Assembly (NCBI GenBank): GCA_947034885.2
Contig: OX344752.2
Coordinates: 6,696,001 to 6,760,000 of the forward strand
Direction of reading: 5' to 3'
DNA length: 64,000 nucleotides
From: Thuidium tamariscinum
Taxonomy: Eukaryota; Streptophyta; Bryopsida; Hypnales; Thuidiaceae
Under the pieces are notes generated by a model, which saw only the letters and a program-made list of their open reading frames with translations, had not been told where the DNA came from and made no database searches. This document shows positions 1 through 11,839 of this stretch, piece after piece (positions within the stretch are counted from its first letter, which is position 1; every line of letters starts with the position of its first letter). Both the position numbers and the translations under genes were made by a program.

Positions 1-177
1 GTCGCTTATTCTACTCCGGAGGTGAATAAGCGGTGTGAAGAACCGTTAGCGAGCGAAGTTGTTACCGGAAGCTGCCGATCGCACCGTCGGAGTTGCCGAT
101 CTCGCACGATTCCAATTCTACACACTCACCACGCCCGAAAGGGGTGTCACAGCTCCTTCATGCTAATCGACTCCTGA
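1..177 (+). CDS. Possible 3' exon of a gene entering from the left edge
   Basis: Frame 1 is open from the first base and ends at TGA 175-177, giving 58 codons without an ATG near the edge. The stretch is clearly more GC-rich than the AT-rich DNA that follows and contains many CG dinucleotides, as plant exons or UTRs in such genomes often do. The peptide is rich in Ser, Arg and Cys and I recognise no domain. A second frame stays open to 302 but has no ATG start. It may be the last coding exon plus 3' UTR of an upstream gene, or only UTR. The evidence is composition and an open frame, so confidence is low. Confidence 0.25.
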   Translation, partial: VAYSTPEVNKRCEEPLASEVVTGSCRSHRRSCRSRTIPILHTHHARKGCHSSFMLIDS

Positions 178-434
178 TTGGACCCTGTTTTCGCTCATTC
201 TTTTGCGAAATCTGGGTGCTCGAAGGAGCCGTGACTACCCCTAATGAAATGCCAAGGCCTCCCAGTTCACTGAAAGAAGTGGAGGCAAGTGCATCTGACT
301 GACATTGTGTGCAACATGTCTGTCAATAGATACCAGCTCGTATTGCAAGAGAGTTGCCATAAATTTGTTGTGGAGATCTCAGACAATTTTCAGTTGGCAA
401 ATTGAAGAATCTGGTATCAGGCCAGCCTAACATA

Positions 435-600
435 CGGTGGAAACACCCACAAGGAATTCAGCACAACTTAGTTGGAGGCAGTTTCTTCTAAAAACAATAT
501 TTCTCTAGTATTAGTGAGTGAAAATCATGAATATAGAAAGAAAAAAAATTAGATTTTTTGGATGTCATATGTAATGTCTATAATTTTTTTAAGTGTTTGC
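435..600 (-). repeat. Partial copy of MITE family D
   Basis: It begins just after a TA at 433-434 with CGGTGGAAACACCC, close to the CAGTGGAAACACCC end of the family D copies at 7891-8274 and 26876-27250. It then follows their terminal 130 bp (the segment with TAGTATTAGTGAGTGAAAAT). The other half of the element is missing, so this is a truncated copy. Confidence 0.6.
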
Positions 601-606
601 TTATTA

Positions 607-1293
607 GAGCATCCCCATGCTAGACCCCTCAAGTAGGGGTGTCAAATGGGGTTTGACATGGGCTGATGGCTAATGAAGGTGCTTCATGCCCCATGCCTAC
701 ACTCTTAATTCACTCACTAAACAAGTCTCGATCCCAAGCCAAAGAATTACTTTTATGAAGCTAAGGTAGGTACAACCAAAATGGCACCTGACTTAAAGTG
801 CCATTTACAATGTGCATACATTTCCAAAATCAGTCATGTACTCATAGTGTAGATGGCGCTTTTAGAAACAAACTTTGATTGTTAATAACTTTTGCATATG
901 GTACATAAATCCTTTGTTCTTTGGTGGGTTGGAACATGCTTTCACTCGCCAACAAGACTCTATAAGAATCTGAATAGTATGATAACAAGAACTAGGCACA
1001 ATAAGAGTAAGTGGCGCTTTTAGGTGTACCCACCTTAGGTGAAAGATGTCAGGCCAAGTGTTGGGCCTTCGAGCTCCGAATGGCTGAACATTCCCTAAAA
1101 GTGTGCCAGAATTGTGAAAATCAAGATATAGTGAGCCACGAGGAACAAACACAAAAGTTCAGTGCCATTGTTACTTTAAAGTGTTTGCTGGCTATATTTT
1201 TTGTTTGGAGTGCCTGACATGGGGTAGTTTCACATGGCAAACACGCTACATTACCATTTTTCAGTCCTTTGGCGTGCATGCATGGGGATGCTC
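607..1293. mobile_element. Tourist/PIF-Harbinger-like MITE with TTA target duplication, interrupted by a family A MITE
   Basis: The ends are GAGCATCCCCATGC and GCATGGGGATGCTC, a perfect inverted repeat, and TTA lies on both sides (604-606 and 1294-1296). A 3-bp TTA/TAA duplication with GAGCATC-type ends is typical of plant PIF/Harbinger-derived MITEs. The element contains a complete family A MITE (764-1035), so its own length is about 413 bp. No transposase frame is present; the short open frames in this stretch run across the nested junctions. Confidence 0.75.
764..1035. mobile_element. MITE family A, copy 1 (TA-flanked)
   Basis: This 272-bp element starts AGGTAGGTACAACC and ends GGTGTACCCACCT, with TA at 762-763 and 1036-1037. 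It has the family's internal landmarks: a subterminal GGCGCTTTT near each end, CTTTTGCATATGGTA, and GCTTTCACTCGCCAACAAGACT. Near-identical copies lie at 12574-12846 and 17678-17951. TA duplication and simple terminal inverted repeats fit a Tc1/mariner-type (Stowaway-like) non-autonomous element. It sits inside the Tourist-like MITE. Confidence 0.85.
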
Positions 1294-1296
1294 TTA

Positions 1297-4200
1297 GACG
1301 ACTGAAACTATTCAATGCATGCCCTCAAATGTGAACACTGCTAAAATCAACAGTAAGCCAATCAAATTTTGGGATGTGTCCTTTAATTGTGTCAACAAAT
1401 TATAATCAAACATTTAGAGAACAAATTTACTACAGTCTAAGGACGGTTTTGGATGAGTCTGAGGTTCACGGTATTGGGTGTTTCTCTTTTGAACCTTAAA
1501 TTTCTCCATTTCATTTGTTTGAGAACAAAAAGTTAAAGAGTAAAAAAAAATAGCCTTAAATTTGGTAATTTCATCTCGCAAGAAATTGTCTTTCCTGCTG
1601 AATATGGTACCACATGCCTGCATTGGCATTCAAATGAGAAAAAGAGTTTCAATAAAATCACTCAATACCCCTTCTTTTTTCAAGAGAATAAAACATCAAT
1701 ATTGGTGACCAATGTTTGAAGAAAAGAAGCCAGCCCACAATTGTCCCTGTTCTCACTTGCAAGGGGGCACGAAGTTGAGGGCTGACTGTCATGGAAAGTC
1801 CATGATTGATGTGTCAATGAAGAGGAGTACTGTCCATGGCCAGCAGTTGTGTCAAGTTGTGTACCAGCCAGCAATTGAAAATGAGCCTCCCTCCCTCAGT
1901 CCCAGGAATTTTCTGCCCCCTCCCCGGCCCACTGCAGATTTCTCTTTGATTTTTCACTGATCCAAAAAGATTTTCTACTTCATCCCATCAACATCTGATG
2001 GGGCATGTCTAGCAACCAGGAGTAAAGGGAAAAAGAAAAAAGAAAAAGAAAAAGCATGGAAGAAATGGTCTTTAAAAAATGACCTCCCCCCCCCCAAAAA
2101 AATGATAGCGGTGGAAGCAGGTATTTGAGTTCATAAAGAAAAAAGTTACCCCTATGATGGAATGGTTTATTGGTTGTTGTGCATATTTAGTTTAACCTTG
2201 GAAGGACACAACTCTCTCATCAATATAGCCAAAAAAATTTATAATATTCCTAGTTGAATAGGTGTTTTTTCATTTCCATGAGAGTTGTTTATGAATTTTT
2301 TGTGTCCATTTAAAGAATAATTATAATATTCTTAGTTGAATGGTTTTTTATTTTTTTCATTTCTATGATTTTTTTTAGAGTTGTTTATGAATTCTTTTTA
2401 ATCTTTGTAGTCTTTCTATGGGTTAATAGGATTTACTTTTTTTTTAATAAAGAAAATAGAAAATCCAATACTTTCTCACATGAATTTGGTCAACTCATTC
2501 TTGAATGAAGAAGATCCTAATTATGGGTGGTCAAAGCAAAATTGTAAAGCTTTCCCTTCATTAGATGAAACTTGAGGCATCAAAGGGTTGGTTAGGGGCT
2601 CTTCCCCTTCATGCTCCCTCTGTTGTCTCTAAACAATGGATTAGCATATGATGTATAATTTTTTTTAATTTTTGAAAAATTAATTATTATTTTTTAAAAG
2701 TTTGAAAATTTAAAAATGATTATTTTTTAAAATATTAAATATAATGAATTAATGAATTAACATGATGTGATGTGGCATGGTCTCGGCATTGTCAACAAAT
2801 CAGTGTGGCGAGTTTCCATAGTCAAGGAATATTCAAGGAATGGGAGGGAATTAGTTGGAACAACAAGGAATTCAATGGCTTCTAATGAACAAAAATTTCT
2901 TCTAATGTTTGATGTTCCAATACGGGGACTAAATTTATATATTTGAATGTTAATGTGACTCCATTAATTCCTACACAAGTACAATGTTAATCCAAAAGCA
3001 TCTCTCAAAATTGATGAACTTCTTGCTTTGTATAGAATCTAAATCGAGATCTAAATGGTGGCATTAACTGATCTTAAATAATTGTGACTTTTCAATCCAA
3101 CTTTAATCTTTTCAACCCTAATTCTAATTTCATTAAATTGTCATTGAATTAACTTTATATCATTTCATTATATTAAATGTGACAAGGCAAAATAAGTTTG
3201 TATCCATTTTGACTTTTGCACAATTGTAATGAGACCTCAAAATCAAAGGCTACCTTAAAACAATAGACTTCAAATTATAGTGCATAGAACAAAAGTGATG
3301 AAAATTATAGCATTATTCATGAATTTTAGAAAGATCCCATTTTAGTGGAATAGAGATACAGTGACAATGACAATGACAATGAGGCAAAAAGAGGTGCTCA
3401 TAGCCTTTTGATTAATAAATACTTGGCCTTTCCCTTCAAAAATCCATAGCTATTGGATCGGATTTAGAAAAATTTAATGCACCCCAAGGGGCCATTGAAT
3501 AAAACTTGTCTTAGAAAACCTAAGTTGTTGATGTTGAAGTGCAAAAATTTGGACTTCCCTCCTTTGTTGCCAATCTTAATACAAATATGAAATACATATG
3601 TAAATTAGACATATAATGTATACATTCTATATATGCCATATTGAACGGACTTCCATCTATAATTTAAAAAATATAAATATGGGGAGTAGAAGGTAGAGGT
3701 AGGCGGTCATTTAGTTTGAATTTGGTTTTCAACTCAATTTTTGGCTCATTGTCATTGTGTGACGATTTATCACAATGACAACATTTGAGACCAAGATGAA
3801 GCAATAATTACTTCATATGAGAAACAAGGTATTTAGGAAAGAATGATTCTAAAAGTTGGGGTGGCTTGATTACTATGGCACATCCAAAACATGACTCTTT
3901 GCTTGAGACCAATTTTTTAGTTGACTTTTTACATGTACTTAGATTTTCAAGATCTTTCTAAAATCACTCAAAACTTTCTAATTCTTTTTTTTCAAGCCTT
4001 AGCATCTCTAGCACAGCTCAACAAATGGCGCAATCTGAGCATTTGGCTGGGGCCAACCACGTGGAATTCCCCACCATACGCAAAATAAAGCTCAATATGT
4101 GCCTAGACATGGCTAAATTTGCCAAGCAAATGGAGAATTGGAGAGTGTTTGGTATGTGCATTTGTGCAGTTTTTGAGTTACTATTGACACACGGTAGGCC

Positions 4201-5700
4201 TTTCTCATAATGACAACAACAAAAAGGGCCCAGCCACCTCATCCCACATCACCTTTCATCTTGGAGGCCATGTTGGTCCCCCTCTCCCATTTGGTTTCTG
4301 AAGTTGAGGAGTGGAACAACCTCCCTCCGTACTCCCCAACCACCTTCAAATGCACTCCTTGGCTAAGCCTTTTTCCACTCTATGCAGTGGAGATGTTTTC
4401 AACATCTTTGATGTTACTTGACATAATGTGTACCAATTAATATCTATTCTTATCAAAATTTTAAAACATCAATATAAATTTTTTCAAAAATATATCAAAC
4501 ATCCAAAAATTTGGAAAATTTAAGTTTGAAAGGCATTTTGAGGATCTTATGTACAATTTTTGAGATCTTACCATAACAAAAAAAACAAAAAAAATACTAA
4601 CTTAAATAAATAAATTGATATTCTATAAATCAATATTATGTTGTTTAAACAATATTTCTTGGAGTAGTTTGGTTTAGATGCATGATTTAAATCTTTTGTA
4701 TACTAAAACAAAAATAATCCTTTAGCATATGAAGTCAACTATGTATAAGGCTGTAATGTAGAATTTCCTAATTCTAATAGGAAATGTAAAGAACAATTTT
4801 CATTATAAAGGTCACTTTTATTTTTATTGAAGCTAAATTAGTAAGGAAGCTTTTAGAATGATTGTAATTGTATTAAAAGCCTCTGGAACCTTGGGTAGTA
4901 ACATACTTATGTGTCATATGGAAAAGAAAAAATGTAATAGATATTCAAACCATTACTTTGAATGCCAAGATCACTTACAATGTCTTCAAGACATGTCTAT
5001 TGAATATTTTTTTGACTTGCTTTTTGGATATCAACTCACATAAGTATGCATCATATGTTGATTTTGAAAGTATTTACAAACTATAATACACCTTTATAAT
5101 AAATGTGTTCTATTAGCATTGCCAAGAAGGATCCAATACATGGCTATCAATAGTAAAATGTTAGCATTCAATACTCAATGGCGTCAAGTTCAACATTATA
5201 TGCCAAATAATTAATTAGGTTTGGAAAATCTCATTTGCCTATAAATACAAATATTCATTTCTTAAAAGAAATAACATTTCTAAAATTCTATCATCTATAA
5301 TAGAAATATCACTTGTTCACTTTAACCACTAGATACAATATTGAGCAACATAGCGTTGTAATGATCTCTTTACTTCACTTACAATTGTGTATGACTCAAC
5401 ATAACATCTCCATCAAGAGTCAAGATAGCAAAGAATATCGGCACCTTCTTAAATTGGCTACAAAGCATAAACAATTTTTTTGAATAGTTGATGATTGCGT
5501 CAATACCAGCTTGAGCTTCTATTTACACCTCTACAATTGAACATTGTAGAAGTTCTTTGACAATACCCTTCCACTACTTTCAATACTTTGTTTGGTAAAT
5601 AGGGTGCAAGAATTCAAGGTTAGAAGGAATAAAATGATGATGAAAAAAGACAAAGTATGGTATTCTTTCTAATGTAGTATGGTAAAAATTTTGATGCATG
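1297..5700. other. AT-rich spacer, no gene recognised
   Basis: I see no coding exon with recognisable protein similarity, no RNA gene and no complete transposon. There are short low-complexity runs: A/G-rich at 2025-2060, a C run at 2086-2094, and a GACAAT triplication at 3361-3381. Short open frames around 4.0-4.4 kb lie on both strands and have no domain signature. Confidence 0.5.
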
Positions 5701-6681
5701 GATGGAGGGTCATTGCAAGAAACATTGGCAGTTTTTTCCATTACAATGAGAGTGGTTCTCTTGTCATCTTCTACAACTTTTGAATGATAAATTCAACAAA
5801 AAATTAAAAAATTTCAAGCTATGTTTACTATTATTGTATCCCCTTTTTTTTAAAATTAAAAATCATTTTATATATTTAAAAGTAGATTTTGATAAATTGT
5901 CACATTCTTGGATTAAGGGTGTTTGATTATAAAAAGTAGTCTAAATTAATTATTTTTAGCTAAATTTTTTGTCATATATTTCAATAGTAGGTAGACACAT
6001 TCCTATCAAACAGCATCTAAAAATACATTATTCTATGTCCTCCATTTTCATGCAAGTAGGCCCCCTTGTGTGTACAATTTTAATTATTAAAATGGTTTTA
6101 ACCTAAGTTTTTTGGTCAAATTTCATCATTATTAAGTCCTTACAAATGGGAATTTTTTAGTTTCTTTAAAGATAATTTTTCCTATTTCTTGCAAATTAAA
6201 ACATCAAAAAATGTGTTTTTTGTGACATATTTTTGGACATGCAAGTTTGGTTAGAAAAGGGGTATCTTGAGGTTTTAATCTATGATAAATTAAAAATAGT
6301 GAAATTAAAGAAATTAAAAATTCTTCATTTGTAAAGACTTGATGGTGTTGAGATTTGACCAAAAAGATGAGGTCAAAACCATTAATGTATTATTAATTGG
6401 AACCACATGTACAAGGGAGCCTACTTGTAAAAACATGGAGGACATAGAATAATATGTTTTTAGATTCCCTTTGATAGGAACTTGTCCACCTACTTTAGGA
6501 ATATGCCACAAAATTTCAGCAAAAAATAGTTAATTTAGACCACTTTTCGTAGTCAAAAAAACTAAATCTGAATGTGTGACAAATTAACAATATTGAATCT
6601 TAAATATAAATTAAATTTTCAGTTTTTTTGAAAAATAATGGATAGAATTACAATAAAGTTATTTAGAAAAAATAATAAAAA

Positions 6682-6712
<31 letters not shown>

Positions 6713-6816
6713 TGGGCATTGGATTCAACATTTAAAAATCACAGTGTTTTCTAAAATCAATTTTAAAAAACACTATGCAAAATGGCTAGTGTTTCTTGCA
6801 ATGACCTTGCACCATC
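5701..6816. mobile_element. 1.1-kb foldback element with about 0.5-kb inverted arms
   Basis: The left end GATGGAGGGTCATTGCAAGA reappears inverted at the right end (about 6795-6816). The complementarity runs almost the whole length: for example, the segment around CATTATTCTATGTCCTCCAT near 6029-6049 is inverted at 6435-6455, and the TTGGTCAAATTTCA segment near 6110 is inverted at about 6350. A short unpaired centre lies near 6190-6310. The arms have diverged visibly (roughly one base in five), so this is an old copy. A run of TA dinucleotides (6689-6712) lies in the right arm. A related single arm is at 25100-25560. I could not see a clear target duplication, so the superfamily is unknown. Confidence 0.7.
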
Positions 6817-6956
6817 CCATTGAGTTTGCAAACAACTTCATTGTATATATTGCAAATTGTCTAAATATCTAAATCTTTTTTGTTTTTAATTCTTGACTTT
6901 ATCACTATTAGTAACATTCAATAGCACATTGTAGCTCTGCCTTTTTTTTTACAGTG

Positions 6957-7095
6957 AAGGATATGGCATATTCCACACCCAACAACCTACCCATCCTCCA
7001 CACGTCCACTCACTTTAGTAGTTACAGATGAAACACTGTTGGGGTGTCAAATATTCCACACCTTCAAGAAAGCAGAGCTACCCAATGCTACTAAA
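6957..7095. repeat. Dispersed repeat H, copy 1
   Basis: The segment with ATATTCCACACCCAACAACC and CACTGTTGGGGTGTCAAATATTCCACACC matches 38093-38220, and CCAATGCTACTAAATGTTA recurs at about 38468-38486. Both copies carry two inverted copies of an ATTCCACACC motif. The full extent and class are not resolved. Confidence 0.5.
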
Positions 7096-7499
7096 TGTTA
7101 TGTTTTCTTGATTCCAAAATGGAAAATAAGGTGGCACAATGTAGTGAACTTTTCATTCATATTTTTGTTATCTCCAATTCTTTGTCTCAAATTTGTTGAA
7201 AACCTAGTATAAAGGCTTTTTCCTACCTTATATTTTCCTTGATTTTCCTATTTTATTGAATTTTTTTGTCAAAGACTTTCCTTGATGGAATTTGGTGATT
7301 AAAAACTATGCTTGTAAAGCCAAAATTTTATTTTTATGCGATTATGCTTTTTAGCAGCAAGGCCACAAATGATCAAAGTAATAACAATGGATTGGCATGG
7401 ATTATGAGTATACAAATCATTACCATATCCAGCTTGGCCATTGATACAAATGAAATGGAGTAGAATATCAGTTATATCTACAATGACAAATGGAACCGA

Positions 7500-8480
7500 G
7501 TACAAATGTAAAACATTTTCATTCAAACAACCGTATCGTAAATGTAAATTGATGAAAATCTAGAAGTTTATGTATAAAAGTTGTGGAGTACAGCATTCCA
7601 CATGTTACCACGGAAGTTTGAAGAAAAAATTAATTAGTTGTGATTTGAAATAAAATTGATTTCAAAGTTAGCCATGTTTAAAACTTGATTTTGTTCAACA
7701 TGATTTGTCATTACTTTATCTCTTGTCAATTTTTTCTTAAAATTCAAAAAAAGAAGTTTCTACCTCGATATATTGGTACACATCATTTCAAATTGTTGTA
7801 TACAAAAATTGAAAGAAATTAATATTTATAGAATTAAAAATATTAACAATTTAACAAACATGCAAATGGTGTCCGTACGTTCTTACAATAAGGGAGAAAC
7901 ACCCATTTCCGTCCCCGTACCTATTCTTGGACCGTAGAGTACCACTAAATCTGTCCATAAGCATTCATTAAAGCGTGTGACAAATGTTTAATTCTAATTT
8001 GTTGACCCAGTTGTAAGACACATATATAGTTTTCATTCACTAACAACTGATTTCAGCAAGTGTTCAGTTTAAAGTACACCTATAGGACGGTTCCAGTGGT
8101 TTAGGGAGCCAACACTTTGGAAATTTATAGAAATTACATACTGATTCCGAAAATTTTGATTTTTTTAATATTCATGATTTTCACTTGCTAATACTAGAAA
8201 AATATTAGTTTTAGAAAACACTACCTCCAACTATGCTAAATTCCTTATTTGGACGTTTTTGGGTGTTTCCACTGTATTTGAATTTTAATTGATAGCATGA
8301 GATTGAATTAGACATTGTAAAGATAGTATAGGTTGCAGACTTGCAACATGGACCATTGTTATATCTAAATGCTCTTGCATTTGATATATTTGTTGAATTG
8401 AGCAATGTGTAAACTTTATATTTTACAATTATATGATGCATTTTTGGATTAAATTTTTGTGTTTTAAGAACAAAGTTCAT
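7500..8480. repeat. Dispersed repeat I, copy 1, split by MITE D1
   Basis: The parts on both sides of MITE D1 (7500-7890 and 8275-8480) match the uninterrupted copy at 24470-25045 in order. Shared landmarks are GAAGAAAAAATTA..TTAGTTGTGATTTGAAA, GTTAGCCATGTT and, after the MITE, GACCATTGT..ATCT..AATGC. The intact copy supplies the empty site for the MITE. I see no coding capacity. Confidence 0.6.
7891..8274. mobile_element. MITE family D, copy 1 (TA-flanked)
   Basis: This 384-bp element has ends AGGGAGAAACACCCATTTCC and TTTTTGGGTGTTTCCACTG, which form an imperfect inverted repeat, and TA on each side (7889-7890, 8275-8276). The homologous repeat at 24.84 kb reads ACATAATATTTGAGTTT where the element sits here, so TA duplication is supported by an empty site. 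Other copies are at 26876-27250 and 38561-39361, with a fragment at 435-600. It is non-coding. Confidence 0.85.
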
Positions 8481-9991
8481 GATGCATGTGATTCATCCAA
8501 GAATTTCAATAAAATTACATCATCATTGTCAATTCATAAAAAAACTAAAAATTGCCAAAAATTACACTAACATTCATAAAATTAGCAATTTATAATCTCA
8601 CAACTTATGCAATTTTGTACTCAAAATTTGTATACTTACTAATAAACTAGCTCTTTATACATATATATGGCTATGTTTTGGAAAAAATAAAATTGCTTCA
8701 TTAGGGATGACTACAAGCCAATGCACTTTTTTCATAGTCAAAACACACTTGAAAGGCTTGGGCATTTAGGGATTAAAATTCAAATGTTTGGTCCTTAAGA
8801 ACTAAATTTAAGAGAATTTTTTATAAAATTAATTTTCCATGGCTCTATAAAACCATGATTCTTCACTTTGAATGAGATTATCTTATATTTTGTATAGTCA
8901 AATTTTATCAATAAGAATTATGCATGTTTTACACTATTCTATTGTTAGATCCTATAGTTAGACATGCAAAAACATAATATAAAGACCACCTTGAATCCAA
9001 AGCTTCAAAAATGAGCAACTTATGAGAAGAAAAATAGGCTCAATTTCAGAAATTCAATCATATAGATGGATAGAAAACATGGTTGTCTACTTGGTTGTTT
9101 GCCTTCAACAAAAATAAGGTCAACATCCAATGTTAAGATTTAGAGATAATAATATGTGTTTGTTCATCCAATGAATATCCAAGATAGAACTTATTGTCTT
9201 CTTGAGATAACCCCACATTATTTATAATTGTCTATGTATTTGAACAAATTTCATGAGAAGCCACATGCACATAGACAGAGGATTGGAAGGGGTTTCCAAC
9301 AACTGTGGAATTAAAAGTGTAGATCAAAAATTCTAATCGAGGGTACTTAAAAAAACGGAAAATTTGAAATGTGTGTATTGAATTGTTATAAAAAATATTC
9401 CCTAAACCATGATAAATTTGAAAATTGATCCAGTAGACCATATCTATATGGTTTGAATTATTCTAAATCTTGATCATGACAAAAAATGATCAAAAAACAT
9501 GCACTTACTTATATGATCAATTATACATTTTTTGAGCTACATATACATCAAATTGTTGCTTTTTGTATACTCTAAATGTCTTTATGCAAATGAAGGTGCC
9601 ATCTTGCATTCCATTCCTATATATTGTAATCCCTCGAAAATGAGTTATCCACATACTATGAAGACTTTCTATATAAATATTGAGTTTTTTTTCTTTCACC
9701 TAAACATCTTGTACATTATTGTAATGAAATATGATTTATTTTGATAGATATGTGAGGCTTCTAGATCTAATATTACTAATTCAAATCATATTCAACTTAT
9801 TCCAATTAAGTTTAATTTTATGTATGCATTTTTTCATCATAATTTAAAACCAAATTCATGAGCAATTTCACTATGTTTTCCTTTTTCATCCTCTTGCAAC
9901 CAAATAGAAGTTGCATGATCCTTAAAACCCTTTTTTAAGCTTTAAATGCCCGTGGCACCACATTTTAGTGCCTACTAAACTTTGAAATTAA
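8481..9991. other. AT-rich spacer with one transposon-end fragment
   Basis: No gene was recognised. The stretch 8600-8772, ending GGGCATTTAGGGA next to TTAA (8773-8776), matches 10610-10789 closely (shared ATTAGGGATGACTACAAGCC apart from one base). It is therefore the right-hand end of another TTAA-type element whose left end I could not place. Confidence 0.45.
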
Positions 9992-10789
9992 CCCCTAACT
10001 TCCCAATTGACTATATATGGTCGAGGTGAAATTTTAGACCCATTTTTTAACGGGCAATAAAATTCCTTTGAGTGTTTAAAAAAAATCTAGGCAATTTTGA
10101 GTATCAACTATTGAAAACTTTCATTTTTCACTGAGAAAAGTATATATTTGATTACTAAGAGGTCTTCAAAGGCATACATGTTCCATAAGTGAAGTGTAAA
10201 GCTTGCCAATTTTACTTCATTTCCTAGCTTTATGCAATTTCACTTGATTTGAGATCTAAAAAATTGTAGATATCCATTTGCTTTGAGAATGATTCCAAAA
10301 GAAAGAAGAAAGTATTTTCATGATATTCACCATTGAAAATTTAAACATACATTTATTAATTTTGAGTTATTTTCAATTTCTACTTATAAAAAATAATTGC
10401 ATTTCAACAATTGTAAGGTGGATTTTGTAATTAATTTTATAGCTTTTCATGTGAAATGAAGTTTTTTAGAAGTGCATTTTAGTGTGCTAACACTCTTTGT
10501 AGTTGTTCATGTCACCTCCAATCCCCCCAAAATTTATATGCAAAGTTGAGAAACATTGTGGGAAAAGGTAGCATACTAAATATAGAAAATATACTCTTCT
10601 CTTGTTACAATCTCACAACTTCTAAGCAATTTTGTGCTCAAAATTTGTATACCTACTAATAAACAATCTCTTTAAACATCTATGCAATTAAATTTTGGAA
10701 AAAATCAATTTGCTTCACTAGGGATGACTACAAGCCCATGCACTTTTTTCATAGTCAAACACACTTGAAAAGGCTTGGGCATTTATGGG
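9992..10789. mobile_element. TTAA-flanked non-autonomous element (piggyBac-like ends)
   Basis: It starts CCCCTAACTTCCCAA directly after TTAA (9988-9991) and ends TTGGGCATTTATGGG directly before TTAA (10790-10793). The right end inverted reads CCCATAAATGCCCAA, so about 12 of the first 15 terminal bases agree. TTAA duplication with CCC-starting ends is the hallmark of piggyBac elements; Kolobok also uses TTAA but usually has purine-rich ends. There is no transposase frame. The right TTAA is shared with the next element, so two insertions used the same or a re-created site. Confidence 0.6.
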
Positions 10790-10793
10790 TTAA

Positions 10794-11395
10794 CCCCTAA
10801 AGCCCTGAGCTGCGTTTTTTGGCAACATAGAAATTTTGGGCAGCTCACTACAAACAGAGTTTTTACTTTTCTTCTTTGAAATTTTGATACAACATGTATC
10901 TAAGGAGTAGCTTCAAGACCCAACAAATTTCGTAATATTTGACTACACAATTAAAAAATTATGGCATGATATGTCATTTTGTTTGAAGTGAGGGCAGCTT
11001 GGGCAGCTGAAAAAACTTCTTTAAAAACACTTTTTTTTCGAAAGTGAAATTTCAAATTGATCCTCTAGTTTTTTACAGACATGGAAAGCTTTGAATTATT
11101 CCATTTGGATTTAGGAGTCAAAAGTTATGAGAAATTTTAGTTTGCAGGTAGGTATGGAGTTTTTTAAAGAAGTTTTTTCAACTGCCCAGGCTGCCCTCAC
11201 TTCAAACAAAATGACATATCATGCCATAACTTTTTAATTGTGTAGTCAAATGTTATGAAAATTGTTGGATCTTGAAGCTACTCCTCAGACACATGTTGTA
11301 TCAAAATTTCAAAGAAGAAAAAGTAAAAACTCCATTCGTAGTGAGTTGCCCAAAATTTCTATGTTGCCAAAAAACGCAGCTCAGGGCTTTAGGGG
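10794..11395. mobile_element. TTAA-flanked foldback element, nearly a perfect palindrome
   Basis: This 602-bp element starts CCCCTAAAGCCCTGAGCTGC and ends with its inverse, between TTAA at 10790-10793 and 11396-11399. Each arm is about 260-300 bp and highly similar: GAAGTGAGGGCAGCTTGGGC in the left arm pairs with GCCCAGGCTGCCCTCACTTC in the right. Both arms match the right terminal 330 bp of the longer element at 29568-30511. It therefore looks like a derivative in which one end was duplicated in inverted orientation. Single-stranded, it would form a very long hairpin. It is non-coding. Confidence 0.85.
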
Positions 11396-11839
11396 TTAAA
11401 CAAGAACTTACTAAATTACTATTTTGGATGGATCTTTTTACTTGAATATCCAATAAGGTCTATTTTAAGCATCAAAAATCCAATTTTGAAAAACAAACCT
11501 TCCTTGCAATTTTCTATTGAAGATTTTGTGCAATAGTGCTTGCAAGAATGTTCATTGCAAACCTTGATTTTTTTGTGTCAGAAACCCGTGAAGATGAACC
11601 TCAAATACATTAGATCTTGGGACTTCTTTTAAAGCTCACTTAAAAAATCATAAAGTAGATTTTGAAAAGCCACAAATTGATTGCAGTTATGCATATTATG
11701 TCCTTCAACTCCATATTTTTTTGTCCACAATTGCAATTTAAGATTTTTGGCTTGGAAAAAAGAGATTGGAAAGACTTTCAATCACTTTCACAAGTTTTGC
11801 ACCTTCTTGATCAAACTATGTTTTTTTTGGCAAGAAAGC

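Noticed and set aside
4018..4440. Cluster of short frames on both strands
   Set aside because: Overlapping sense and antisense frames of 60-76 codons without protein features; expected by chance.
6689..6712. TA dinucleotide run as a regulatory element
   Set aside because: A simple microsatellite within the foldback arm.
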